A stretch of 62,028 nucleotides of DNA, from NCBI RefSeq assembly GCF_003269035.1, contig NZ_QLTK01000039.1, forward strand, positions 1-62,028. Reading direction: 5' to 3'. Made by a program: the position numbers and the translations under genes. The DNA is from Paraburkholderia bryophila. GTDB taxonomy: Bacteria > Pseudomonadota > Gammaproteobacteria > Burkholderiales > Burkholderiaceae. This document shows positions 9,108 through 18,065 of this stretch, in pieces (the first letter of the stretch is position 1; each line of letters begins with the position of its first letter). The notes beneath the pieces were generated by a model that saw only the letters and a program-made list of their open reading frames with translations, made no database searches and was not told the DNA's origin.

Positions 9108-9629
9108 ATGACGGACCACGCTTCCTTCGACGCCGACGATCTCGCCGCGCTGCCGGAATCCGCACGACGTGTTGCACTGCTGCTGCGCGAACGCGGCCAC
9201 GCGGGCCGGATCGTGATGCTGCCCGAAACCGGCAAGACTTCCGCCGAAGCCGCCGCGGGACTCGGCTGCTCGGTCGCACAGATCGCCAAATCGATCCTGT
9301 TTCGCCGCCGTAAAGACGACGCGCCGGTGCTGGTGGTCGCCAGCGGCGCGAATCGCGTCGATGAACAGAAAGTCGCCGCGCAAGTCGGCGAGATCGGCCG
9401 CGCGGACGCGAAATTCGTCCGCGAGCAAACCGGTTATGCGATCGGCGGCGTCTGCCCGATCGGCCACGCGGTCAAGCCGGTCACGCTGATCGACGCCGAT
9501 CTGCTCGAACTCGACAGCCTGTGGGCGGCGGCGGGACATCCGCATGCGGTGTTCAACCTGACCGCGCAGGAGTTGGTCGCGCTGACGGGCGCGCCGGTGG
9601 TCGACGTGGCGCTGCGCGAGACCGCGTGA
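9108..9629 (+). CDS. YbaK/ProX-type aminoacyl-tRNA deacylase
   Basis: A 173-residue single-domain protein of the YbaK/prolyl-tRNA-synthetase-insertion family, which hydrolyses mischarged tRNA in trans. Characteristic segments are TSAEAAAGLGCSVAQIAKSILFRR (with the Lys that contacts the tRNA end), VLVVASGANRVDEQKVA, and IGGVCPIGHAVKPVTLID with the conserved Gly-rich loop. Family members act on Cys-tRNAPro, Ala-tRNAPro or similar; which one applies here cannot be told. It is four bases from the next gene, so they are probably cotranscribed. Confidence 0.85.
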   Translation: MTDHASFDADDLAALPESARRVALLLRERGHAGRIVMLPETGKTSAEAAAGLGCSVAQIAKSILFRRRKDDAPVLVVASGANRVDEQKVAAQVGEIGRADAKFVREQTGYAIGGVCPIGHAVKPVTLIDADLLELDSLWAAAGHPHAVFNLTAQELVALTGAPVVDVALRETA

Positions 9630-9633
9630 CGCG

Positions 9634-9861
9634 ATGACGGCCGGCAACGATATCGAAGACGAGGACGGCAGCGTGATGTCGCCGTGCATCAGCGTGTGCC
9701 GCATGGACGAGTCGACCGGTTGGTGCGAAGGCTGCCTGCGCACCATCGACGAAATCGCAGGCTGGTCGCTGTTCGACGACGACGCGAAACGCGCGGTCTG
9801 GCGCACGATCGAAGTACGGCACGCGGAGTTCATGGCGAAGCACGCGAAGGAGCGGCGGTGA
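9634..9861 (+). CDS. DUF1289 family small Cys-rich protein
   Basis: A 75-residue protein with the DUF1289 signature: SPCISVCRMDESTGWCEGC followed by RTIDEIAGWSLFDDDAKRAVW. The four cysteines (CxxxC...CxxC) suggest metal binding, and the C-terminal part is helical. Molecular role is unknown in the family. It sits between the YbaK-type gene (4-base gap) and the MaoC-type gene, whose GTG start overlaps its TGA by three bases, so it belongs to one transcript with them. Confidence 0.85.
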   Translation: MTAGNDIEDEDGSVMSPCISVCRMDESTGWCEGCLRTIDEIAGWSLFDDDAKRAVWRTIEVRHAEFMAKHAKERR

Positions 9862-10325
9862 AGCCCGCGCCGCGTATCGTCACGATCGGCGAGACGTTCA
9901 GCGCGACGCTCGAACTGTCGGCGCAATCGGTGAAATCGTTCGCCGCGCTCGTCAACGATTTCAACCCGCTGCATCACGACGACGCGTATGCCGCGCAGAG
10001 CCGCTTCGGCGGGCTGATCGCGTCCGGCACGCAACCGACCGCGCATTTCATGGCCTTGCTGGCGACGCATTTTTCGAGTTACGCCCAGCCGCTCGGCCTC
10101 GAGTTCGATATCAAGCTGAAGAAGGCCGTCCGCGCGACCGATACGCTCACGATCACCTGGTGCGTGCGCGACGCCTACTGGAAAGCGAGCCTGAACGGCG
10201 ATCTGACGCATCTCGACGGCAAGGTCGTAAATCAGCGCGGCGACGTGATGGTGCTCGGCACGTCCACCATTCTCGTGATGCCGAAACCCGAAGCGGATGG
10301 CTCCACCAACACGGGCAACTCATGA
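9858..10325 (+). CDS. MaoC-like hot-dog hydratase
   Basis: A 155-residue hot-dog-fold protein of the MaoC/(R)-specific enoyl-CoA hydratase type. The segment DFNPLHHDDAYAAQSRFGGLIASG contains the catalytic Asp/His pair typical of the family; LGLEFDIKLKKAV and TLTITWCV are the beta strands that follow. The GTG start at 9858 overlaps the upstream stop (GTGA) and is chosen because it leaves the IGETFSATL strand intact. Substrate is probably an acyl-CoA or acyl-ACP thioester. Its TGA overlaps the next ATG. Confidence 0.85.
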   Translation: MKPAPRIVTIGETFSATLELSAQSVKSFAALVNDFNPLHHDDAYAAQSRFGGLIASGTQPTAHFMALLATHFSSYAQPLGLEFDIKLKKAVRATDTLTITWCVRDAYWKASLNGDLTHLDGKVVNQRGDVMVLGTSTILVMPKPEADGSTNTGNS

Positions 10326-11275
10326 TCACGCTACCGGAATCGATGCGGGTTTTCGAACGCGGCTGGTTGTCGTCGAATAACGTGCTGCTGGTCGACGACG
10401 CGTGCGCCGCGCTCGTCGATACGGGTTATGCCAGCCACGCACCGCAAACGGTCGCACTCGTGCGGCAAGCGCTCGGCACCCGGCCGCTCGATCTGATCGT
10501 CAACACGCACCTGCACTCGGACCACTGCGGCGGCAACGCGCGGTTGCAGGCGGCGTGGCCGTGCCGCACCGTTATTCCGGCTTCCGAAGCCGATGTCGTG
10601 CGTGACTGGGACGAAAGCCGTCTGACGTTTCGCGCCACGGGCCAGACCTGCGAGCGCTTCGATTTCACCGGCACGACGACGGCCGGCGCGCGGCTGCAGC
10701 TCGGCGCGCTCGACTGGGAGGTGCTCGGCGCGCCCGGTCACGATCCGCATTCGCTGATGTTGTATTGCGCGGACGAGCGCCTCCTGATCAGCGCGGACGC
10801 GTTGTGGGAGAACGGCTTCGGCGTGATCTTTCCAGAGCTGGAAGGCGAAAGCGGATTCGCCGAGGAACAGGCGGTGCTCGAAACGATTGCCAAACTCGAC
10901 GTGCGTGTCGTGATTCCGGGCCACGGTGCGCCGTTCACGAATGTCGAACAGGCGCTTGAACGCGCGTTTTCGCGCGTCGCGTGGTTGCGTGCCGATCCCA
11001 CGCGCAACGCGAGGAATGCGCTGAAGGTGTTGATCGTGTTCAAGCTGCTTGAAGTCCGGGAGATGAGCTTCGACGCGCTGGTGCGGATGGTGGATAGCGC
11101 CGAGGTGATGCGCGCGGCGGCGGCGATGCTTGCGCCGAGTGGCGAATGGACCGCGTTGCTGAGCGGAATCGTCGGGGAGCTTGCGGCGAAGAATGGGCCG
11201 CTTGCGGTGGCGGGCGAGCGGATCTTTGCGCGGGACTCAAAATCGGCGCCACAAAAAGAAAACCGCTCGACCTGA
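10322..11275 (+). CDS. MBL-fold metallo-hydrolase
   Basis: A 317-residue metallo-beta-lactamase-fold hydrolase. The metal ligands are visible as HLHSDH (residues 63-68), GAPGHDPHSLMLY, LISADALWENGFG and VIPGHGAPF, followed by a C-terminal helical extension of about 90 residues as in the glyoxalase-II-like/LACTB2 branch. Start ATG 10322 overlaps the MaoC stop as ATGA. The context (mvaB, MaoC) suggests a thioester or lactone substrate, but that is inference. Last gene of this co-directional set. Confidence 0.85.
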   Translation: MITLPESMRVFERGWLSSNNVLLVDDACAALVDTGYASHAPQTVALVRQALGTRPLDLIVNTHLHSDHCGGNARLQAAWPCRTVIPASEADVVRDWDESRLTFRATGQTCERFDFTGTTTAGARLQLGALDWEVLGAPGHDPHSLMLYCADERLLISADALWENGFGVIFPELEGESGFAEEQAVLETIAKLDVRVVIPGHGAPFTNVEQALERAFSRVAWLRADPTRNARNALKVLIVFKLLEVREMSFDALVRMVDSAEVMRAAAAMLAPSGEWTALLSGIVGELAAKNGPLAVAGERIFARDSKSAPQKENRST

Positions 11276-11448
11276 ACAACAAGGCGAGCGGCGGAAATTC
11301 TGTCGGACGTGATCAGCGTCTGGGTCAATGATACGCGCGGCGGATTTTTGACCGCATCGGTGATTTCCCTACAGAAGTTTGACGTCTCCTTTTAAAGCGG
11401 CATACGCGCGGCGTTACGAGGCTCCGTAGTCAACGGCGTTAGCACGGA

Positions 11449-11478
11449 TTAGCCTGTCGATATGAATAATCAGGCTAA
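11449..11478. repeat. Inverted repeat downstream of the EamA gene
   Basis: TTAGCCTG (11449-11456) and CAGGCTAA (11471-11478) form perfect 8-bp arms around a 14-base spacer, between the rightward MBL gene and the leftward EamA gene. There is no T-run on either side, so it is at best a weak terminator or a protein-binding site. The rest of 11276-11530 shows nothing else I can name. Confidence 0.35.
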
Positions 11479-11530
11479 ACGCTTAATCTGGAATCCGTAG
11501 CATCGAGGATATTTTCCGCCGCGACATCCA

Positions 11531-12430
11531 TCAGGTCGACGACAAACGTTTCTGCGGCACGATCCGCCACCCCAGATTGACGCCTGCCGCCGCCAGCAGA
11601 ATCAGCACCGCACCGAGCACCTGAATCCACGCGAGCGTCTGCCCGAACGCCACCCGATCGACGATGATCGCGACCACCGGATAGATGAAGGACAGCGCGC
11701 CGGTCATCGAAGTCGGCAGCTTCTGGATCGCGCCGTACAGCAGCACGTACATGAGGCCCGTGTTCACAATGCCGAGCACGATCAGTTCGAGCCACTGCAC
11801 GCCGCGAGCCGGCAGCGCGTCGAAATGCACGAACGGGGCGAGCATCAGCACACCGAGCGACACCTGAATCAGCGCGATCAGATGCGGTGGCGTGCCCTTC
11901 AACCGCTTCGTGATGATCGACGACACCGCGTACATGGCCGCCGCGCCGACCGCGTACGCGACGCCGGTCAGGTATTGCCCGGGTACGGCCAGCACCGCCG
12001 GCTCGACTTTCACGACGAAGACGAGGCCGATGAACGCGATCACCAGCCACGCGACGGTCGACGCGCTGATACGTTCGCGGAACACCAGCGCGCCTAGCGC
12101 GACCAGCATGAACGGCTGGGTGTTATAGACGGCGGTTGCCATCGAGATCGACGCGCGCGAATACGCCGCGAACAGCAACACCCAGTTGATAACGATCGCC
12201 GCGCCGCCGAGCAACGCGAGCGCGAGCATCTTCCACGAAAAGAGTGGGCGCCTGAAGAGACCGAGTACCGCGCACACGAGGGCGAGCGTCGCGCCGCCGA
12301 AGATGCAGCGGAAGAACACCACGTTGAACGGATTCTGCTGCGACGACACCACCAGCCAGCCGATGGTGCCGGACATCAGCATTGCCATCGTCATCTCCGC
12401 GGCTCCGCGGCGGATTTCGTTTGACGCCAT
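11531..12430 (-). CDS. EamA/DMT-family inner-membrane transporter
   Basis: A 299-residue integral membrane protein with about ten hydrophobic segments in two EamA repeats (first from MTMAMLMSGTIGWLVVSSQQNPF, second from the SSIITKRLKGTPPHLIALIQVSL region). Family members export amino acids, metabolites or drugs. It faces a divergent Lrp/AsnC-type regulator across 114 bases, a pairing common for amino-acid exporters, so export of an amino acid under control of that regulator is the likely arrangement; the substrate cannot be read from the sequence. Confidence 0.85.
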   Translation of the reverse strand: MASNEIRRGAAEMTMAMLMSGTIGWLVVSSQQNPFNVVFFRCIFGGATLALVCAVLGLFRRPLFSWKMLALALLGGAAIVINWVLLFAAYSRASISMATAVYNTQPFMLVALGALVFRERISASTVAWLVIAFIGLVFVVKVEPAVLAVPGQYLTGVAYAVGAAAMYAVSSIITKRLKGTPPHLIALIQVSLGVLMLAPFVHFDALPARGVQWLELIVLGIVNTGLMYVLLYGAIQKLPTSMTGALSFIYPVVAIIVDRVAFGQTLAWIQVLGAVLILLAAAGVNLGWRIVPQKRLSST

Positions 12431-12544
12431 GATTCGATCCTCGAATTTCTATGGATACCTGCATGCCAAGCAGTGTAATTAATCTGATTGGCTGAATACA
12501 TGGCTAAACTAAAGACCTGCTGCGATGAAACCTAATAATCGAAG

Positions 12545-13021
12545 ATGATTATGTCGAAACGCCTTTCGTCGTCCGCGCCGGCTCCGCTCGATGATACGGA
12601 TCGCGCGCTGCTTACCGCGCTTGCCGAAGACGCTCGCCAGCCGGTTAGTGAACTGGCTCGTCTGATTGGTCTGTCAGCGCCGAGCACGGCGGAACGCGTG
12701 CGCAGGCTCGAGGCGCAGGGGGTGATTGAACGCTTCACCGTGCAGATCGATCCACGTGCTCTTGGCTACACGTTGCAGGCGATTGTGCGGGTGAAGCCGT
12801 TACCGGGTCAGTTGCATCTGGTCGAGGAGGTGATTCGGCGGATTCCGGAGTTCGTCGAATGCGACAAGGTGACGGGGGATGATTGCTTTATTTGTCGCTT
12901 GTATCTGCATTCGATCGAACAGCTCGATGGGATCCTGGCGAAGGTCACTGAGCGGGCGGAGACCAGTACTGCGATCGTCAAGGCTACGACTGTTGCCAGG
13001 CGGTTGCCGCCGCTTGGGTGA
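12545..13021 (+). CDS. Lrp/AsnC-family transcriptional regulator
   Basis: A 158-residue regulator with N-terminal winged helix (LDDTDRALLTALAEDARQPVSELARLIGLSAPSTAERVRRLEAQGVI) and a C-terminal RAM/AsnC ligand-binding domain (YTLQAIVRVKPLPGQLHLVEEVIRRIPEFVECDKVTGDDCFIC). The start is at ATG 12545, or two codons later at 12551 (MSKR). It probably senses an amino acid and controls the divergent EamA transporter and itself from the 114-base shared promoter region. Confidence 0.9.
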   Translation: MIMSKRLSSSAPAPLDDTDRALLTALAEDARQPVSELARLIGLSAPSTAERVRRLEAQGVIERFTVQIDPRALGYTLQAIVRVKPLPGQLHLVEEVIRRIPEFVECDKVTGDDCFICRLYLHSIEQLDGILAKVTERAETSTAIVKATTVARRLPPLG

Positions 13022-13068
13022 CGACGGTTTTGCATTTCATGCTGGTGCGGAGCAATGGGCCAAACAAC

Positions 13069-13959
13069 TCACTGCTCGACCGCCTCAAAGAAGGAAAGCA
13101 TCTCGGCAACGAGCTCGTCCGAGGCTTCCTCGGGAATATAGTGCCCACAGGAAAGCGCCCTGCCGCTGACGTCCCGCGCCACGTGCCGCCACTCGCCGAG
13201 CGCGTCGAAGCACTTCTCGATGACGCCCTTATCGCCCCAGAGCACGCGCAGCGGACACCCGATCTTATGCCCGCGCTCGACATCGGCGCGATCATGCTCG
13301 AGATCGACACTCGCCGACGCCCGATAATCCTCGCACATGGCATGCACGGCACCAGGCTGCGCGAGCGCCGCACGATAAGCATCGAGCGAAGCAGGATCAA
13401 ACGCCGCCAGCCCCGCATGACGGCTGCCCATCACCGCATCGACATACGCGGCCGGATCGGCACCGATCAAAGTCTCGGGCAACGGCTCCGGCTGAATCAG
13501 AAAAAACCAGTGGAAGTAAAGCGTCGCAAACGTGCGATCCGTCGCCTCGTACATGGCGAGCGTCGGCGCAATGTCGAGCAGCATCAAACGCTCGACCGCG
13601 TCGGCATGATCCAGCGCCATTCGATGCGCGACCCGCGCGCCACGATCATGCGCACACACCAGAAAACGTTCGAAACCGAAATGCCGCATCACGGCGACCT
13701 GATCGGCTGCCATTGTGCGTTTGGAATACGGTGAGTGAGTCGCGTCGCTCGGCGGCTTTGCGGATGCGCCATAGCCGCGCAGGTCGGTGGCGATCACGGT
13801 GAAGTGCTCCGCCAGTTGCTCGGCGCAACGCGCCCAGATCAGATGCGATTGCGGATGGCCGTGCAGCAACAGAAGAGGCGGCCCCGCTCCGCCCTTCACT
13901 CCGAAAATATCGACATCGCCCACGGCGACGCGAAAGGGCGTGAAATTCTCGAAGGCCAT
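13069..13959 (-). CDS. Fluoroacetate/haloacetate dehalogenase-like alpha/beta hydrolase
   Basis: A 296-residue alpha/beta hydrolase that matches fluoroacetate dehalogenases residue for residue: nucleophile D105 followed by R106 and R109 (HDRGAR), D129 of the triad (LLDIAPT), the halide pocket H150-W151 and Y212, and catalytic H273 (CGHYIP). Spacing agrees within two residues with the characterised Rhodopseudomonas enzyme (D110, R111, R114, D134, H155, W156, Y219, H280). Epoxide-hydrolase relatives lack the His-Trp pair, so dehalogenation of a small haloacid is favoured. It stands alone, convergent with the Lrp gene. Confidence 0.85.
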   Translation of the reverse strand: MAFENFTPFRVAVGDVDIFGVKGGAGPPLLLLHGHPQSHLIWARCAEQLAEHFTVIATDLRGYGASAKPPSDATHSPYSKRTMAADQVAVMRHFGFERFLVCAHDRGARVAHRMALDHADAVERLMLLDIAPTLAMYEATDRTFATLYFHWFFLIQPEPLPETLIGADPAAYVDAVMGSRHAGLAAFDPASLDAYRAALAQPGAVHAMCEDYRASASVDLEHDRADVERGHKIGCPLRVLWGDKGVIEKCFDALGEWRHVARDVSGRALSCGHYIPEEASDELVAEMLSFFEAVEQ

Positions 13960-14080
13960 GGCGTCTCCTTGTCATTGCGAGTCAACGCATTGTAGGAGGC
14001 CAATGTGTCCACGCGAGGTGGGCTAGCCCACGCAAGCGTAGAACCTGAACTCTCCTTCCAACCGTTCTAAACAGACCTGC

Positions 14081-14123
14081 ATGACTCGATCGACACACGT
14101 CGCCTATAATCGAACGATCGTTC
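14081..14123 (+). promoter_or_regulatory. Promoter with TATAAT and overlapping 12-bp palindrome
   Basis: A perfect -10 TATAAT (14105-14110) has a weak -35 ATGACT (14081-14086) 18 bases upstream. The perfect palindrome GAACGATCGTTC (14112-14123) sits directly after the -10, over the expected start of transcription, where a repressor would block initiation. The form is typical of TetR-class operators, but the only nearby regulator is the LysR gene at 15244-16182, so the binding protein is unknown. The rightward gene served is the nitronate monooxygenase. Confidence 0.6.
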
Positions 14124-14251
14124 TTTAATTGCCGGGCGGAACGTGTCGACTCGCGCATACCTCGGCGCAATGCGCGTCATGTGCCGCTAAACTCGTACAC
14201 GCCGGACACGCCAACGCCGTACCGGTCCGATCAAAAATGGAGACTCGCATC

Positions 14252-15211
14252 ATGGCATTACCCGCCGTTCTGCAAAAACTCGCGCTGCCCGTCGTTGCCT
14301 CACCGATGTTTATCGTCAGCTATCCCGAACTGGTGTTGGCTCAATGTAAGGCCGGTATCGTCGGTTCGTTTCCCGCGTTGAACGCGCGGCCGGCCGAATT
14401 ACTCGACGAGTGGCTCACGCAGATTCAGACGCAGCTCGCCGAGCACAAGGCAGCGAATCCGGATGCGATCATCGGGCCGATCGCCGTCAACCAGATCGTT
14501 CATCAATCGAATACTCGGCTCGAGCACGACGTGCGCGTGTGCGTGGACCACAAGATTCCGATCTTCATCACGAGCCTGCGTGCGCCGTCGCGTGAAATCG
14601 TCGACGCGGTGCATAGCTACGGCGGTATCGTGCTGCATGACGTGATCAATCTGCGTCATGCGCAGAAGGCGCTCGAAGCGGGCGTCGACGGTCTGATCCT
14701 GGTGGCCTCTGGCGCCGGCGGCCATGCGGGCACGACTTCGCCGTTCGCGCTGGTCGGCGAAGTGCGGCGCATGTTCGACGGCCCGATCATTCTGTCGGGC
14801 TCGATCGCGAACGGCGGCTCGATCCTCGCCGCTCAGGCGATGGGCGCGGACCTCGCGTACATGGGCACGCGCTTCATCGCGACCAAAGAGGCGCACGCGG
14901 TCGAGAGCTATAAGCAGGCCATCGTCAACTCCACCGCGTCGGACATCATCTACACGAATCTGTTCACCGGCGTGCACGGTAACTACATCCGCGAAAGTAT
15001 CGTCAACGCAGGGCTCGACCCGGACGCGCTGCCGGAGTCGGACAAGACCGCGATGAACTTCGCCAGCGACAAGGCGAAGGCGTGGAAGGACATCTGGGGC
15101 GCAGGCCAGGGCGTCGGCCTGATGGACGACGTGCCGAGCGTCGCCGAACTGGTGCAGCGCCTGTCGAAGGAATACGACGACGCGAAGGCGCGGCTGGGCA
15201 TCGCGCGCTAA
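14252..15211 (+). CDS. Nitronate monooxygenase (2-nitropropane dioxygenase type)
   Basis: FMN-dependent TIM-barrel enzyme that oxidises alkyl nitronates such as propionate-3-nitronate. The 319-residue product shows PVVASPMFIVSYPELVLAQ at the N-terminus, ALNARPAELLDEWL, LVASGAGGHAGTTSPFAL (FMN phosphate and catalytic-His region) and ILSGSIANGGSILAAQAMGADLAYMGTRF. The ATG at 14252 is preferred to ATG 14237 because GGAGA (14239-14243) lies eight bases before it. It is convergent with the LysR gene 33 bases downstream. Confidence 0.9.
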   Translation: MALPAVLQKLALPVVASPMFIVSYPELVLAQCKAGIVGSFPALNARPAELLDEWLTQIQTQLAEHKAANPDAIIGPIAVNQIVHQSNTRLEHDVRVCVDHKIPIFITSLRAPSREIVDAVHSYGGIVLHDVINLRHAQKALEAGVDGLILVASGAGGHAGTTSPFALVGEVRRMFDGPIILSGSIANGGSILAAQAMGADLAYMGTRFIATKEAHAVESYKQAIVNSTASDIIYTNLFTGVHGNYIRESIVNAGLDPDALPESDKTAMNFASDKAKAWKDIWGAGQGVGLMDDVPSVAELVQRLSKEYDDAKARLGIAR

Positions 15212-15243
15212 TCGCTTCATCCGCCGCCGGGCGGCACGGCGAA

Positions 15244-16182
15244 TCAGCGCACCGCCATCGCCTTGATCTGCTCGAGGCTTGGCCACAACGACTCATTCGC
15301 GAACCGCTCGGCCAGAAAGTCGACGAACGATCGCACCTTGGCCGACAGATGCCGCCGGCTCGCGTAGACCACGTGGATCGGCAGTTCGCGCGGCGGCATT
15401 TCGTCGACCAGCAAGGGCACCAGCCGCCCGGTGGCGAGATCGTCGCCGATCACCTCGGTGCCGAGCATCGCAATGCCCGCCCCTTGCAGCACGATCACGC
15501 GCTGCGCCTCCAGATGGTTGACGATCAGATTGCCCGACAAACGCACGCGCGGCGACGCGTCGCCGGAAGCAGTCGCGAGTTCGAGCGTCGAGACGCCTGC
15601 GTACTGCAGATAATTGTGGCGCGCCAGTTCGGCGGCCGTCTTCGGCGTGCCGTGCCGCTTCAGATAAGCGGGCGACGCGCACAGCACGAGATGCGCGGTG
15701 GCAATCTGCCGCGCGATCAGCGACGACGATTTCAGCCCGCTCGGCGAGGCCCGGATCGCGACGTCGAAACCTTCGTCGATCAATTCGACCACGCGGTCGG
15801 ACAAGGTGATATCGACGGTAACCTGCGGATACTGCGCGGCATAGTCCGCCACCGCAGCCATCACATGGCTCAAACCGAACGCCGATAGCGACGACACCCG
15901 CAAGCGCCCTTGCGGCACGACACTCGCCGCGCCGACCACTTGCTCGGCTTCCTCCAGTTCGGTAAGCACCTGGCTCAGGCGCTCGTAGTATTCGCGGCCG
16001 GCCTCCGTGGGTGCGACGCGCCGCGTGGTGCGGTTCAGCAGACGCGCGCCGAGCTGCTGCTCGAGGTGCATCACATGCTTGCTGGCCATCGCCGCCGACA
16101 TCTCCATCCGTTCCGCCGCGCCGACAAAGCTACCGACCTCCACCACATGGCGGAACACTTTCATGCTGACGAGGGTATCCAT
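15244..16182 (-). CDS. LysR-family transcriptional regulator
   Basis: A 312-residue LysR-type protein: N-terminal winged helix (VFRHVVEVGSFVGAAERMEMSAAMASKHVMHLEQQLGARLLNRTTRRV), then the periplasmic-binding-like effector domain starting QGRLRVSSLSAFG. It is of the short-linker type typical of regulators of oxidoreductases and efflux. It is not divergent from any gene; the upstream neighbour is the porin on the same strand, separated by that gene's terminator. Target and ligand are unknown; the convergent nitronate monooxygenase is a possible target only by proximity. Confidence 0.88.
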   Translation of the reverse strand: MDTLVSMKVFRHVVEVGSFVGAAERMEMSAAMASKHVMHLEQQLGARLLNRTTRRVAPTEAGREYYERLSQVLTELEEAEQVVGAASVVPQGRLRVSSLSAFGLSHVMAAVADYAAQYPQVTVDITLSDRVVELIDEGFDVAIRASPSGLKSSSLIARQIATAHLVLCASPAYLKRHGTPKTAAELARHNYLQYAGVSTLELATASGDASPRVRLSGNLIVNHLEAQRVIVLQGAGIAMLGTEVIGDDLATGRLVPLLVDEMPPRELPIHVVYASRRHLSAKVRSFVDFLAERFANESLWPSLEQIKAMAVR

Positions 16183-16290
16183 CTCAATCGCTCGCTTGAG
16201 GAATCAATCGACGCCATTCTGCCGGGTTTATAAAAAACTGGTGAGCAAAGACGTTGCCGTCATCGCCGTGCGCGCCTCGCCAGAAACGAA

Positions 16291-16320
16291 AAAGCCCGCT
16301 TTCCGAAGAAAGCGGGCTTT
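16291..16320 (-). terminator. Intrinsic terminator of the porin gene
   Basis: A perfect 13-bp stem (16291-16303 with 16308-16320, AAAGCCCGCTTTC) closes a CGAA tetraloop. On the leftward strand it is followed by TTTTTCG, so it ends the porin transcript (stop at 16404) before the LysR gene. The arms carry A and T runs on both sides, so it may work in both directions. Confidence 0.85.
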
Positions 16321-16403
16321 GCCGATGCCACCGGTCTACGACGTCACGCGGCGGTCCGTACTGCGTCGACGCGCCGCGCGGATCGCCCGGCAACGCAACG
16401 CGC

Positions 16404-17489
16404 TTAGAACTTCGCGCGCAGACCGACGCCGTACGTGTTGCCGCTCGACTGATTGGTGATGTGGTCGTACATGTACGCGGCGTACACGTCCGTACGCTTG
16501 GACAGCGGGTAGTCGTAGCCGAGTGCAGCCGTCTGACGGGTCTGGTCGAGACCGCCGCCGTCGCGCGAATACGCGTACGACGCCATCACCGTACCCGGGC
16601 CGACCGGAATAGAAGCACCGCCCTGCGCCGTGTTCACGTGCCAGCTCGTGATTTGCTGATCGTTGTACGTGTACATGTACTGGCCGAAGAATTTCACGAA
16701 CTTCAGGTCGTACGAAGCGCCCACTTGCGCGACGCTCTGGCTCTTGAGGCCGGGCACGCCCGACGCGGCGAAGCTGCCGAGGTCGCTCGGCACGTTGTTG
16801 AAGTTCACGTACTGGTACACCGCCGTCGCCGCGAACGGGCCGTGGAAATACAGCACCTGGCCGCTCCACTTCTTCGCGCCGTTCTCGGTCGTGTTGCCGA
16901 GCGCGTACATGGCCGTCGCGCTCAGGCCGTTGAAGTTCGGCGACGAATACGACACCGCGTTGCTCCAGCCGGAATCGCCAGTCACGCCCTGGTCGGTGTT
17001 GTAGGTCGGGAACGTGCCGAGGCCGAGGTACGTGTGCCACACCATCGGCGAGAATTCGTACGAGTCGACGAACGGATTGAACAGAATCGTCGAGACGAAC
17101 AGCGGCGTCGTCAGACGGCCGGCCGTGATCGTGCCGTACGGCGATTCGATACCCACATACGCGTTACGCGAAAACATCGTGTCGCCGGTGAAGCGGCCGT
17201 ACTGGCCGTTCTGTGCGAGGAAGAAGCCTTCGATCGTGAAGATCGCCTTGTAGCCGTTGCCCAGATCTTCCGCCCCCTTCAAACCCCAGTACGACGTCGA
17301 CATGCCGCCGCCGGACACTTCGGCGGCGCTCTTGCCATTCGGGAATTTCTGCGAGCCGACCCATTCGTCGACCTGACCGTAAAGCTGCACGCTCGACTGC
17401 GCAAAGGCAGCCGATGCGCTGGCCAGCAAAGCGGCGCACGCAGTGGCCTTGAGGGTGGTCTTCAGCGCACTGCTGATGCTTGTATTCAT
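16404..17489 (-). CDS. Outer-membrane porin (Gram-negative general porin type)
   Basis: A 361-residue trimeric-porin-type beta barrel. Signal peptide residues 1-30 end ASAAFA before QSSVQLYGQVDEWVG; the body shows WGLKGAEDLGNGYKAIFTIEGF and alternating amphipathic strands, and the protein ends in GVGLRAKF with the C-terminal Phe needed for BAM insertion. ATG 17489 is chosen because AGGAGAACCC precedes it and it begins the signal peptide. A terminator follows. The long upstream region suggests regulated expression. It lacks close similarity at the N-terminus to the second porin at 27628-28734. Confidence 0.92.
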   Translation of the reverse strand: MNTSISSALKTTLKATACAALLASASAAFAQSSVQLYGQVDEWVGSQKFPNGKSAAEVSGGGMSTSYWGLKGAEDLGNGYKAIFTIEGFFLAQNGQYGRFTGDTMFSRNAYVGIESPYGTITAGRLTTPLFVSTILFNPFVDSYEFSPMVWHTYLGLGTFPTYNTDQGVTGDSGWSNAVSYSSPNFNGLSATAMYALGNTTENGAKKWSGQVLYFHGPFAATAVYQYVNFNNVPSDLGSFAASGVPGLKSQSVAQVGASYDLKFVKFFGQYMYTYNDQQITSWHVNTAQGGASIPVGPGTVMASYAYSRDGGGLDQTRQTAALGYDYPLSKRTDVYAAYMYDHITNQSSGNTYGVGLRAKF

Positions 17490-18065
17490 GGGTTCTCCTG
17501 TCTTTGTCAAAAGGGTGTGGCTGTGCGAAAGGGGGAGCTCGCGCGAACCATTTTTTGTTGTCCGTTCGATCGTCGAGCCAATCTGGGCGGGACCATCTTT
17601 GCGGACCATTTTTATGGACAAAAATATCGCTGGTTATTGCCGGTATATCGGTCTGGTTAGTTTTGTCGAATATCGGCCTGATAAAGCCGTGCCGATTAAC
17701 GTCCACGCACTGCCGTCACCCGTTTTGCTGCGACGCGCAAAGCATGGCCAACACCACGTCCGAAGGGGTGATAACGCATCAAATGACTTGTGGATGACGC
17801 AGTGCCGCAGCAACGACGAAATTTGACGACATCAGGAGGATGACCGCCCGGTGTTTTCAAAAAAGTGTGGCGTCGAAACGTCACATTGACAGCGGCTTAA
17901 TGGACGGGGATGGGACGCAGAGATAAAGCAGGCGACTTGAAAGCCGGCGGAAACGATCGTGGCCGACGCAATGGCGTATTAGCCGACAGGCACTGAAGGG
18001 TGTTGAACCAAGTAGGCGCGGCCGAGCGCTGCGCGGTCGAATCCGAAGCGACGACCAGCGGGCGG
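17490..18065. other. Long intergenic region upstream of the porin
   Basis: No gene is supported here. Downstream-facing signals belong to the leftward porin: a near-repeat GACCATCTTTGCGGACCATTTTTATGGAC around 17588-17615 is split here as GACCATC and GACCATT halves, and a relatively AT-rich patch runs 17600-17690. These would suit regulator binding sites and the porin promoter, but I cannot assign hexamers. The remainder up to 18065 holds nothing I recognise. Confidence 0.3.
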
